Source of the DNA: VRUE01 sp963805455
GTDB taxonomy: Bacteria; Actinomycetota; Thermoleophilia; Solirubrobacterales; 70-9
NCBI GenBank assembly: GCA_963805455.1
Contig: CAWDUJ010000006.1
Location: 1-64,000 of the forward strand
Length of the DNA stretch: 64,000 nucleotides
Direction: 5' to 3'
Shown here piece after piece: positions 55,522-63,285 of the stretch (positions are counted from its first letter, which is position 1; each line of letters opens with the position of its first letter). The position numbers and the translations under genes were made by a program. Below the pieces are notes generated by a model that worked only from the letters and a program-made list of their open reading frames with translations, was not told the origin of the DNA and ran no database searches.

Positions 55522-56889
55522 GTGGCTGATTCCTACGACGTGATCGTGATCGGCGGCGGGCCCGGCGGCTACGTCGCGGCGATCCGCGCCGCCCAGCTCG
55601 GGAAGAAGACGGCCGTGGTCGAGCGTGACAAGCCCGGCGGCCGGTGCCTCAACTACGCCTGCATTCCGGCCAAGACCGTGCTGCGCACCGCCGAGCTCTA
55701 CGACGACGTCCGCAACGGGGCCGATCTCGGAATCGCGGTCAAGGACATCTCGATCGACTGGGATGCGCTCGAGAAGCGCCGCGCCGCGGTCTCGGAGTCG
55801 CTCTCCAACGGGGTGAAGATGCTCTGGGACAAGGACAAGGTGACGCTGATCGAGGGCGAGGGAATCCTCGACGCCGACGCCAACGTCAAGGTCGGCGACG
55901 ACGTCTACGAGGCGGGCGCGGTGATCCTCGCGACCGGCTCGGTGGCGCTTCCGATCCCGGGTGCCGAGTTCGGCGACCGCGTCGTCGACACCTGGGGGGC
56001 CTGGTCCCTCCCCGAGCAGCCGAAGAAGATCGCCGTCGTCGGCGCCGGCGCCTCGGGCTCGGAGATCGCCTCCGCCTACGTGCGCTTCGGGACCGAGGTG
56101 CTGCTGATCGAGATGCTCGACCAGATCCTTCCGGCCGAGGACAAGGACATGGCGAAGGTCGTCGAACGGGTCTTCAAGAAACAGGGCATCACGATCTCGA
56201 CCGGGACGCCCGTCGAGAACGTCGAAGCTGGCAAGAGCTCGGTCAAGTTCACCTACGGCGGCGAGTCGGCCGAGGTCGACCACCTCTGCATCGCCGGCGG
56301 CCGCGTCGCCGACGTCGAGGGCCTCGGCCTGAACGAGGCCGGGGTCGAGCTCGAGGAGAACGGCAAGGTGAAGGTCGACGAGTTCGGGCAGACGTCGAAT
56401 TCGAAGGTCTACGCGATCGGTGACCTGGTCCACGCCAAGGCGCTCGCCCACAAGGCCTCGGAGGAGGGCGTCGTCGCGGTCGAACATGCCGCAGGCGAGA
56501 AGACCGACCCGGTCAACCAGAACCTGGTCGCCGGCGCCACCTTCTGCCATCCCCAGGTCGCGAGCGTCGGCCTGACCGAGACGGCGGCGAAGGAGGCCGG
56601 GCACGATCTGAAGATCGGCAAGCAGAAACTGGGCGGGGTCGGCGGCGCCACCGTCTACGACGACAAACAGGGACTCGTCAAGCTGGTCGTCGACTCAAAG
56701 TACGGTGAGATCCTCGGCGCCCACATCGTCGGCAACCGGGCCTGCGACATGATCGCCGAGCTGGTCGCGGTGATCGCCCTCGAGGGCGGCTACCAGGAGC
56801 TGGCCGAGATGCCCCACCCCCACCCGACGATCTCCGAGGCGATCCTCGATGCCGCCCGCGCCGTCGACGGCTGGGCGATCCACGCTTAG
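55522..56889 (+). CDS. lpd: dihydrolipoamide dehydrogenase
   Basis: GTG at 55522 (VADSYDVIVIGGGPGGYVAA) gives 455 residues. The redox-active disulfide is in GGRCLNYACIPAK, with Ala where many have Gly. The NAD motif is VVGAGASGSEIAS, and the C-terminal catalytic pair lies in MPHPHPTISEAI. It re-oxidises dihydrolipoyl groups of PDH E2. pdhA, pdhB, pdhC follow, with a DsbA-like gene between. Confidence 0.95.
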   Translation: MADSYDVIVIGGGPGGYVAAIRAAQLGKKTAVVERDKPGGRCLNYACIPAKTVLRTAELYDDVRNGADLGIAVKDISIDWDALEKRRAAVSESLSNGVKMLWDKDKVTLIEGEGILDADANVKVGDDVYEAGAVILATGSVALPIPGAEFGDRVVDTWGAWSLPEQPKKIAVVGAGASGSEIASAYVRFGTEVLLIEMLDQILPAEDKDMAKVVERVFKKQGITISTGTPVENVEAGKSSVKFTYGGESAEVDHLCIAGGRVADVEGLGLNEAGVELEENGKVKVDEFGQTSNSKVYAIGDLVHAKALAHKASEEGVVAVEHAAGEKTDPVNQNLVAGATFCHPQVASVGLTETAAKEAGHDLKIGKQKLGGVGGATVYDDKQGLVKLVVDSKYGEILGAHIVGNRACDMIAELVAVIALEGGYQELAEMPHPHPTISEAILDAARAVDGWAIHA

Positions 56890-56956
56890 GTCTTTTCGCC
56901 GTCGCCCAGCCGCGGGGATCTTCGCGTGCCCTGGACGCATTCCTTAGGGTCCACCC

Positions 56957-57553
56957 ATTCCCGCCTCGTCCCCCCCGACCAGCTTCTACTTCGACCTTGG
57001 CAGCCCCTACGCGTACCTGTCCGCGGAGCGGGTCAGCGGCGTCTTCGCCGAGGCCGGCCTCGACCAGCCCGAGTGGATGCCGATCCTGCTCGGCGGCCTC
57101 TTCCAGCGCTTCGACCGCGACTCCTGGGCCAACGGCCCCGGCCGCGCCGAGGGGTTGGCGGACGTCGAGCGGAGGGCCTCGGAGTACGGGCTGCCGCCGC
57201 TCGTCTGGCCGGATCCGTTCCCGGGCAACACGCTGTTCGCGATGCGGGTCGCGACGTTCGCCAAGCAGACCGGCCGCACCGTCTCCTTCGCGCTCGCCGG
57301 GTTCCGCCAGGCCTTCGCCGCCGGTCGCGACCTCAGCGACCCCGAAAGCGTGTTGATCGCCGCCGCCGCCTGCGAGCTTCACCCGCGCGCGGTCGAGAAG
57401 GCGGCCGGGACCGACGGGGTCAAGGGGGCGCTGCGGGAGGCGACCGACGATGCCGCCGAGCTGGGTGTGTTCGGCGTCCCATCGCTCGTCGTCGACGGCG
57501 AGGTGTTCTGGGGCGACGACAGACTCGACGAGGCGGTCGCGGCCGCAAGCTAA
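56957..57553 (+). CDS. DsbA-family/2-hydroxychromene-2-carboxylate isomerase-like protein; start not canonical
   Basis: The reading frame contains FYFDLGSPYAYLSAERV at its start and GVFGVPSLVVDGEVFWGDDR at its end, which are the kappa-class GST/HCCA isomerase motifs (SPY rather than CxxC). There is no ATG, GTG or TTG between the TAG at 56944 and the conserved start: the only near-candidate is ATT at 56957. A 7-C run (56971-56977) may hold an indel that would join it to a GTG upstream (56926). About 198 residues. Confidence 0.75.
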   Translation: MPASSPPTSFYFDLGSPYAYLSAERVSGVFAEAGLDQPEWMPILLGGLFQRFDRDSWANGPGRAEGLADVERRASEYGLPPLVWPDPFPGNTLFAMRVATFAKQTGRTVSFALAGFRQAFAAGRDLSDPESVLIAAAACELHPRAVEKAAGTDGVKGALREATDDAAELGVFGVPSLVVDGEVFWGDDRLDEAVAAAS

Positions 57554-57562
57554 GGTCAGGTC

Positions 57563-58744
57563 GTGGCCAAGTTGCCTGACGCTTCCACCTGTTACGAGCT
57601 GCTCCGCCAGATGGCCCTGATCCGCCGTTTTGAGGAGGAGGCGGGGCGTCAGTATCAGCGGGCCAAAGCGGGCGGCTTCCTCCATCTGGCGATCGGCGAG
57701 GAGGCGACGATCGTCGGCACGACCTCGGTGATGCGCGAGGACGACTACCTGATCGGGGCCTACCGGACCCACGGCCACGCAATCGCCCGGGGCACCGACC
57801 CGAAACGGGTGATGGCCGAGCTCTTCGGCCGCGTCGACGGGACCAGCGGCGGGCGCGGCGGCTCGATGCACGTCTTCAACGGCGAGCGCCGGTTCATGGG
57901 CGGCTACGGCATCGTCGGCGGCAGCCTTCCGATCGCCGCCGGCCTCGGGCTCGCCTCCGACTACCGCAGCGAAGACAACGTCACCGTCTGCATGTTCGGC
58001 GACGGCGCCTCGAACACCGGCAACTTCGGCGAGACGATGAACCTGGCGGCGCTCTGGAAGCTGCCGGTCTTCTTCATCGTCGAGAACAACCTCTACGGGA
58101 TGGGGACCTCGGTCGAGCGCCACTCCGCCCAGACCGACCTCTCGAAGAAGGCGAAGGGCTACGGCATTTCCGGCGAGCGGATCGACGGGATGGACGTGAT
58201 CGCGGTCCGCGAGGGCGTCGCCGAGGGAATCCGGATGGCCCGTGAGGAGCGCCGGCCGACACTGCTCGAGGCCTTCACCTACCGCTATCGGGGCCACTCC
58301 GCGGCCGACCCCGAGAACTATCGCGAGGCCGAGGAGGTCGACGAGTGGCGCGAGAAGGACCCGATCGAGACCTTCGCCAAGCGCTGCGTCAAGGACGGCG
58401 TCCTCGGCGAGCGCGAGGTCCAGGAGGTGCGCGACAAAGCCGATCAGCAGGTCACCGAGGCGGTCGAGTTCGCCGACGCCTCGCCGGAGCCCGCGCTCGA
58501 CACCCTCTACGAGAACCTCTACGTGATCGGCGGCGAGGGCTGGTACGCGGTCGACGAGCGCAGCCCGGTCCTGCACCGGGGCGAGCGCGAGGAAGAGGCG
58601 ATGCCCGAGGCGGCTCGCAGACTCGCCGAGGCGGGCGCCGCCTACGCCGGGCAGCCCGATGGCCCGCGCCCCAACCCCGCCGTGCACGGCGACGCCCAGG
58701 AGGGAACCGAGCCCGAGGTCGCGGCGGAGCTGGAGGAGGGCTGA
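57563..58744 (+). CDS. pdhA: pyruvate dehydrogenase E1 alpha subunit
   Basis: GTG at 57563 gives 393 residues. MRQMALIRRFEEEAGRQYQ-like start, YRTHGHAIARG, SGGRGGSMHVF, and the TPP motif GDGASNTGNFGETMNLAALW ending ENN. An acidic tail of about 60 residues after residue 330 is unusual. It uses TPP to decarboxylate pyruvate (or a branched 2-oxoacid). The stop overlaps the pdhB ATG. Confidence 0.93.
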   Translation: MAKLPDASTCYELLRQMALIRRFEEEAGRQYQRAKAGGFLHLAIGEEATIVGTTSVMREDDYLIGAYRTHGHAIARGTDPKRVMAELFGRVDGTSGGRGGSMHVFNGERRFMGGYGIVGGSLPIAAGLGLASDYRSEDNVTVCMFGDGASNTGNFGETMNLAALWKLPVFFIVENNLYGMGTSVERHSAQTDLSKKAKGYGISGERIDGMDVIAVREGVAEGIRMAREERRPTLLEAFTYRYRGHSAADPENYREAEEVDEWREKDPIETFAKRCVKDGVLGEREVQEVRDKADQQVTEAVEFADASPEPALDTLYENLYVIGGEGWYAVDERSPVLHRGEREEEAMPEAARRLAEAGAAYAGQPDGPRPNPAVHGDAQEGTEPEVAAELEEG

Positions 58745-59733
58745 TGGCGACGCTGCGGATGCGGGAGGCGCTGCGCGACGCGATGGCCGAGGAGATGCGG
58801 CGCGACGAGTCGGTCTTCGTGATGGGCGAGGACGTCAGCGTCTTCCAGGGCGCGTTCAAGGTGACCGAAGGCCTGCTCGAGGAGTTCGGCGAACGGCGGG
58901 TCCGCGACACCCCGATCTCCGAGAACACGATCGTCGGCGCCGGCGTCGGTGCGGCGATGGCGGGGCTGCGGCCGGTGGTCGAGCTGATGACCGTCAACTT
59001 CTCGCTGCTGGCGCTCGACCAGATCGTCAACCACGCCGCCGCGATCCCCTACATGTTCAACGGCCAGGCGCGGGTGCCGCTGGTTATCCGGATGCCCGGT
59101 GGTGGCGGGCACCAGCTCGGCCCGACCCACTCGCACAGCTTCGAGGCCCTCTACCTCCAGGTCCCGGGTCTGCTCGTCGCATGCCCGTCGACCCCGGCCG
59201 ACGGCAAGGCGCTGCTGAAGACCGCGATCCGCGACGACAACCCGGTGGTCTTCATCGAGCACGAGAGCCTCTACGGGCGCCGGGGCGAGGTCAGCGAGGA
59301 CGGGGACGAGACCCTCGGGTTCGGCCAGGCCGCGATCCGGCGCGAGGGCGGCGACGTGACGATCGTCGGCATCCTGAAGATGGCCCACGTCGCCGAGGAC
59401 GCGGCCCGGGCGCTCTCCCACGACCACGGGGTCGAGGCCGAGGTGATCGACCCCCGGACGCTGCGCCCGCTCGACCTCGACACGATCCTCGACTCGGTCC
59501 GCAAGACGAATCGGGCGGTGATCGTCGAGGAGGGCTGGCCGCACGGCGGGGTCGGTGCCAACCTCTCGACCCTGATCACCGAGCAGGCCTTCGACCATCT
59601 CGATGCGCCGGTCCAACGTGTCACCGGGGCCGACGTCCACATGCCCTACTCGAGGCGGCTCGAGCAGGCGGCGATCCCCCACACCGAGCACGTCGTCAGC
59701 GCCGCCCTGGCGACCCTCGAGGGATCGATCTAG
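58744..59733 (+). CDS. pdhB: pyruvate dehydrogenase E1 beta subunit
   Basis: The ATG at 58744 gives 329 residues. LRMREALRDAMAEEMRRD, VMGEDVSVFQGAFKVTEGL, RVRDTPISENTIVGAGVGAA and VIDPRTLRPLDLDTI are typical of the beta subunit; VIVEEGWPHGGVGA lies in the C-terminal domain. It forms the heterotetramer with pdhA. The stop TAG lies at the left end of a structured element. Confidence 0.95.
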   Translation: MATLRMREALRDAMAEEMRRDESVFVMGEDVSVFQGAFKVTEGLLEEFGERRVRDTPISENTIVGAGVGAAMAGLRPVVELMTVNFSLLALDQIVNHAAAIPYMFNGQARVPLVIRMPGGGGHQLGPTHSHSFEALYLQVPGLLVACPSTPADGKALLKTAIRDDNPVVFIEHESLYGRRGEVSEDGDETLGFGQAAIRREGGDVTIVGILKMAHVAEDAARALSHDHGVEAEVIDPRTLRPLDLDTILDSVRKTNRAVIVEEGWPHGGVGANLSTLITEQAFDHLDAPVQRVTGADVHMPYSRRLEQAAIPHTEHVVSAALATLEGSI

Positions 59734-59895
59734 TGGCCCCCCTCGGAACACTGCGCACGAGATGGCGAGACTCGGACGCCGTCGGGCAAGGACGCAGGGA
59801 GGCCGCGTACCGGGGGGTACGTGGTCGACCGAGGACGCTGCATGGCGGTGTGCCGGGGCCGCCATGTTCGGTGGAGAGTTTGGAGGGGGGCCACT
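59732..59895 (+). repeat. structured element with terminal inverted repeats, copy F (pdhB-pdhC)
   Basis: AGTGGCCCCCC (59732-59742) pairs with GGGGGGCCACT (59885-59895), and CGGAACACTGCG pairs loosely with CGCCATGTTCGG nearer the centre. The middle holds CAAGGACGCAGGGAG (59787-59801), the hairpin CGTACC/GGTACG and CGACCGAGGACGC, in the same order as in the purF-purN element. GCCATGTTC recurs near the right end. pdhC starts 3 nt later. No coding frame here looks real. Confidence 0.72.
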
Positions 59896-59897
59896 AA

Positions 59898-61285
59898 GTG
59901 GCTGACGTGGTCATGCCTCGGCTCTCGGACTCGATGGAGGAGGGGACGATCCTGCAGTGGATGAAGCAGGTCGGCGATGAGGTCGCGGTCGGCGAGGAGC
60001 TGGTCGAAATCGAGACCGACAAGGCGAACATGGCGTACGAGAGCGACCTGGCGGGGACGCTCACCGAGATCCTCGTGGAGGAGGGCGGCACCGTCGCGAT
60101 CGGGGACCCCATTGCGCGGGTGGGGGATTCGGATGAGGGATCCAGCCGCCCGGCCTGCGGGTCCTGTCGCCGAGAGATGGCTCCTCGTCCTCGCGGGACG
60201 ACGCTCCGGGCGAGGAGCCATCATTCGACACCACCCGCAGGAGGCGGCCGCGGAAACAGCACCCGAGCCCCCAACCGCACCGGCGAGCAGCCCCAGCCCC
60301 GGCGCCGTCCTCCGGCGAAGAAGCTGGGGGCCGGCCCAAAGCGTCGCCGCTTGCCCGCAGGCTGGCGAAAGAGCGGGGAGTTGAGCTGGGGACGATCGTG
60401 GGCTCCGGGCCCGGTGGCCGAATCGTGAAGGCGGACGTGGAAGCTGCCTCTGCCTCCGCGGGTGGCGTGGGGGCGGGAGCCGAGACGACCTCCCGCATCG
60501 CGGACGCGGGAGCGAGGCCGGGTCCATCTTTGCCTTCTCCTGGCCGAGCGGGAGCAGAGCAGATGCCGGAATATTCGGGACCTGAGACCGCCAAGGGCCA
60601 GGTGGCCTACGAGGACCTCTCGAAGCTCCAGTCCACGATCGCACGCCGGATGGCGGAGTCGAAGGCCACCGCGCCGCACTTCTACCTGCAGGCCGAGGTG
60701 GACATGAGCCGCGCGGTCGAGGCCCGGGCGAGGCTGAAATCTGCGGCAAAGGAGGGTGAGGTCGTCCCCTCGTTCAACGACATGGTCGTGAAGGCCTGCG
60801 CGCTGGCGCTGCGCGAGCATCCGCGCGCCAACGGCTCCTATCGCGACGGCCGCTTCGAGCTCTATTCCCGGGTCAACGTCGGGGTCGCGGTCGCGGCCCG
60901 CGACTCACTCGTCGTGCCGACGATCTTCGACGCCGACAGCAAGGGGCTGCGGCAGATCGCCGCCGACTCGCGGGCCGCCTCCGCCCGGGTCCGCGACGGC
61001 TCGATCACCCCGCCCGAGCTCTCCGGCGCGACCTTCACCGTCTCCAACCTGGGGATGTTCGGGATCGACAGCTTCGCCGCGGTGATCAACCCTCCGCAGG
61101 CGGCGATCCTGGCGGTCGGGGCGATCTCCGAGCGAGCGGTCGCCCGCGACGGCGAGCTGACGACGGCGCATCTGATGTCGGCCAACCTCGCCTGCGACCA
61201 CCGCATCCTCTACGGGGCCGAAGGGGCTGAATTCCTCGCCCGGGTGCGGGCTCTGCTCGAAGAGCCGTTGATGCTGGCGCTCTAA
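59898..61285 (+). CDS. pdhC: pyruvate dehydrogenase E2 (dihydrolipoamide acyltransferase), frameshifted in the linker
   Basis: GTG at 59898 starts a lipoyl domain (VADVVMPRLSDSMEEGTI) with the lipoylated Lys in EIETDKANM. After about residue 80 the frame is lost; the subunit-binding domain (ASPLARRLAKERGVELG, GSGPGGRIVKADV) and the acyltransferase domain (SFNDMVVKACALALREHPRAN, LACDHRILYGAEGAEFL) are in another frame. At least one indel lies between 60137 and 60300. The linker also holds two structured repeats (60146, 60492). The domain order is otherwise normal. Confidence 0.88.
60146..60247 (-). repeat. nested palindrome in pdhC linker, inverted core
   Basis: Outer stems CCGCC/GGCGG and CCTGCGGG/CCCGCAGG (60154-60161 with 60234-60241) enclose a perfect 12-bp inner stem GATGGCTCCTCG (60176-60187)/CGAGGAGCCATC (60211-60222). 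Read on the minus strand, the 23-nt inner loop starts CCCGGA and ends GCGAGGA, like the ends of the 20-nt core elsewhere. It coincides with the frameshifted part of pdhC. Confidence 0.55.
60492..60569 (+). repeat. structured repeat, 63-nt core type, copy C (pdhC linker)
   Basis: The core 60499-60561 is 63 nt, as in copies A and B. It shares GGACGCGGGAGCGAG and GGGAGCAGAGCA blocks. The inner stem is changed on both sides (GGCCGGG with CCTGGCC) but remains paired. The outer stem is GCATC/GATGC with flanking CC/GG. It is read through in frame as part of the E2 linker (IADAGARPGPSLPSPGRAGA). Confidence 0.75.
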
Positions 61286-61290
61286 CCGGC

Positions 61291-61521
61291 CTAGGATGGC
61301 GGGCGTTCCCTTCGATTTCTCGCCTCGCGCCGGAGACCGTCCAGGTAAAGGCCGACAACCGCGACCACCACCGCCAGCGCAAGGATTGGACTCAGCGTCG
61401 CCATCCCGCCGGCGATGGTGACCAGAAGGAGCACGCCCAGCAGCAGGTCGAGTGTTCGATGAGGCCGTTGGCGAGTGAGAGCCGGCCACCAAGACCCGGG
61501 TCGAGATCGTCGGCGTTCCAC
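61291..61521 (-). CDS. small two-helix membrane protein
   Basis: GTG at 61521, with GGGAAGG just before it, gives 76 residues: a basic N-terminus (RRRSRPGSWWPALTRQRPHR), two hydrophobic helices (LLLGVLLLVTIAGG; PILALAVVVAVVGLYL) and a basic tail. No family recognised. It lies 81 nt downstream of the next gene on the same strand and is convergent with pdhC. Confidence 0.5.
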   Translation of the reverse strand: MERRRSRPGSWWPALTRQRPHRTLDLLLGVLLLVTIAGGMATLSPILALAVVVAVVGLYLDGLRREARNRRERPPS

Positions 61522-61602
61522 CCTTCCCAGATCGTCCGGACGACGATCGGACTTGAGCGAGGTCCCGTTCCTCTGTGCGCTCGCAGAGCTGATGTTGAGT
61601 GC

Positions 61603-63261
61603 TCAGCAGGTCTTGTGGGCGCCGGTCACCGCGTCCCAGGCGCGCGAGAGCGAGAAGTCGGCGCCGACGTGGAAGAGGCCGATGCCTTCGGCGCGGACCA
61701 GGGTCCATTCGCCGCGACGGAAGAGGCAGCCGTTGCCGCGGGCGATCGACCAGTAGGGGGTGAAGCTGACCCGGACGAGGAAGCTCCCCGGGTGGGTCAC
61801 GTCGAGCGTGAACCCCTGGCGGCCGACCTGGAGGACGCGCGCCGCGGCGGCCCCCCGCGGCTCGACCAGCGGAGCGTGGTCGAGGACCGTGTAGACGCGC
61901 CAGTGGGGACTCTGCCAGCGCAGCTGCAGGTAGGGCGGTTCGCTCAGGATCAGCCGCCGCTCCGCTGCCGAGGAGTAGTCGAGCGGGGCATCCGGCAGGG
62001 CGACGAACTTGACCGCGTTGTCGTGCAGCCAGGCCCGGTACTGGCCGCTGCGGAGCTCGCCTTCGTCGTCGTAGAAGATGTCGTCCCTCGTCGTATCGAT
62101 CTGGCGCAGCCAGCCGCGGGCGAGTTCGACCTCGGGCGCCAGATACGCCGACTCCCAGTGGTTGGCGGTCGGCGGCACCTCGACCCGGGCGCCGAGGCCT
62201 CCGTGGCCGTGGAGCCAGCGCGCGAGCGGTTCGAAGTACTCGGCCTTGGTCGAGGGGTCGCCGACGCTGCGGGCGATCTGGGTGACACTGGCGTTGATCT
62301 GCCAGTAGAGGCTGCCGACGAGGAAGAGCGCGACGAACCAGAAGGGAGCCCGCGGTCGGTGGGCGAGCAGGACCGCGGCCAGGACTGGGCCGCCGAACAG
62401 AGCACCGAGCCGGACCGCATTGCCGCCCATCGCGTTGGGCAGCAGCCAGACCGCGGTCGACGCCAGTGCGTAGCCGATCAGGACCTGGCGCAGCTGGCGC
62501 TCCTCGCCCCCGAGGCGGCGGATGAGGAACAGCGCCGACCCGCACCAGATCGGTACCGCGATGAACGACGAGAAGACGAACGGGAACTGGCCGGCGCCGG
62601 GGAAGACGAGGTTCGGGATCAGGACCAGGCCGAACGCGAGGCAGGCGACCTGGATCGGCGCCGTGCCCGACCTGGCGCGCCGCTTATGGCGGGGGAGATC
62701 GATCGACCCGGCGACCAGGACTCCGACGAGGAAGACGGCAGCGACCGGGCTCGAGAGCGCGCATCCCGCCGAGAGGGCGAGCGCCGGCGCGGCGCGCCCC
62801 ACCTGCAGCGCGCGCAGGGTGGCGAGGCCGAAGGCGACCCCGAGGGCGAAGGTGATCTGACCGTCGGCGAGGAGCGTGACCACACCGGCCGCGAACCAGA
62901 GGGTCGCCCACCGCGAGGAGGCTCCCCAGCGATCGCGGACGAGGCGGTCGAAGACGTAGGCGGAGGCGATCACCGCCAGCACGCCGACGACCCGCGGGCC
63001 GAGGAGCGCGCCGAGCGGCGGGAAGATGACGCTGTAGGTGAGGGTGTAGTGCCCCCCGTACCAGCTGCCGTTCCAGATCCCGAGGCCGCCGTCCTGGAAC
63101 AGCTCGGTCCTGAAGACCTGGGCCGCGAGGTCGCCGACCTGCGGATTCCATGCGAGCATTGCCAGGGCAAGCGCCGAGCTCAGCGCGACGGCCGGAAGCC
63201 AATCGGGCCTGAGTAACTTGGGCTGGTCCATGTTCCGGGTCTGAGGAAGGAGGGGCTGCAT
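61603..63261 (-). CDS. large polytopic membrane protein (GT-C-like architecture)
   Basis: The 552-residue protein (start ATG 63261, or 63231 for MDQPKLLRPDW) has about ten membrane helices in its first 380 residues. An extracytoplasmic C-terminal domain follows (ANHWESAYLAPEVELARGWL, DDIFYDDEGELRSGQYRAWL, FRRGEWTLVRAEG). The layout resembles membrane glycosyltransferases of the GT-C fold, but I see no catalytic Asp motif that I can assign. It is divergent from lipB. Confidence 0.75.
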   Translation of the reverse strand: MQPLLPQTRNMDQPKLLRPDWLPAVALSSALALAMLAWNPQVGDLAAQVFRTELFQDGGLGIWNGSWYGGHYTLTYSVIFPPLGALLGPRVVGVLAVIASAYVFDRLVRDRWGASSRWATLWFAAGVVTLLADGQITFALGVAFGLATLRALQVGRAAPALALSAGCALSSPVAAVFLVGVLVAGSIDLPRHKRRARSGTAPIQVACLAFGLVLIPNLVFPGAGQFPFVFSSFIAVPIWCGSALFLIRRLGGEERQLRQVLIGYALASTAVWLLPNAMGGNAVRLGALFGGPVLAAVLLAHRPRAPFWFVALFLVGSLYWQINASVTQIARSVGDPSTKAEYFEPLARWLHGHGGLGARVEVPPTANHWESAYLAPEVELARGWLRQIDTTRDDIFYDDEGELRSGQYRAWLHDNAVKFVALPDAPLDYSSAAERRLILSEPPYLQLRWQSPHWRVYTVLDHAPLVEPRGAAAARVLQVGRQGFTLDVTHPGSFLVRVSFTPYWSIARGNGCLFRRGEWTLVRAEGIGLFHVGADFSLSRAWDAVTGAHKTC

Positions 63262-63285
63262 CTGCGGCCTGCAACGATTTCAAGT

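Noticed and set aside
59732..59895. c-di-GMP (GEMM) riboswitch because of GGACGCA
   Set aside because: The hairpin expected between GCAAA and GGACGCA and the second conserved helix are missing.
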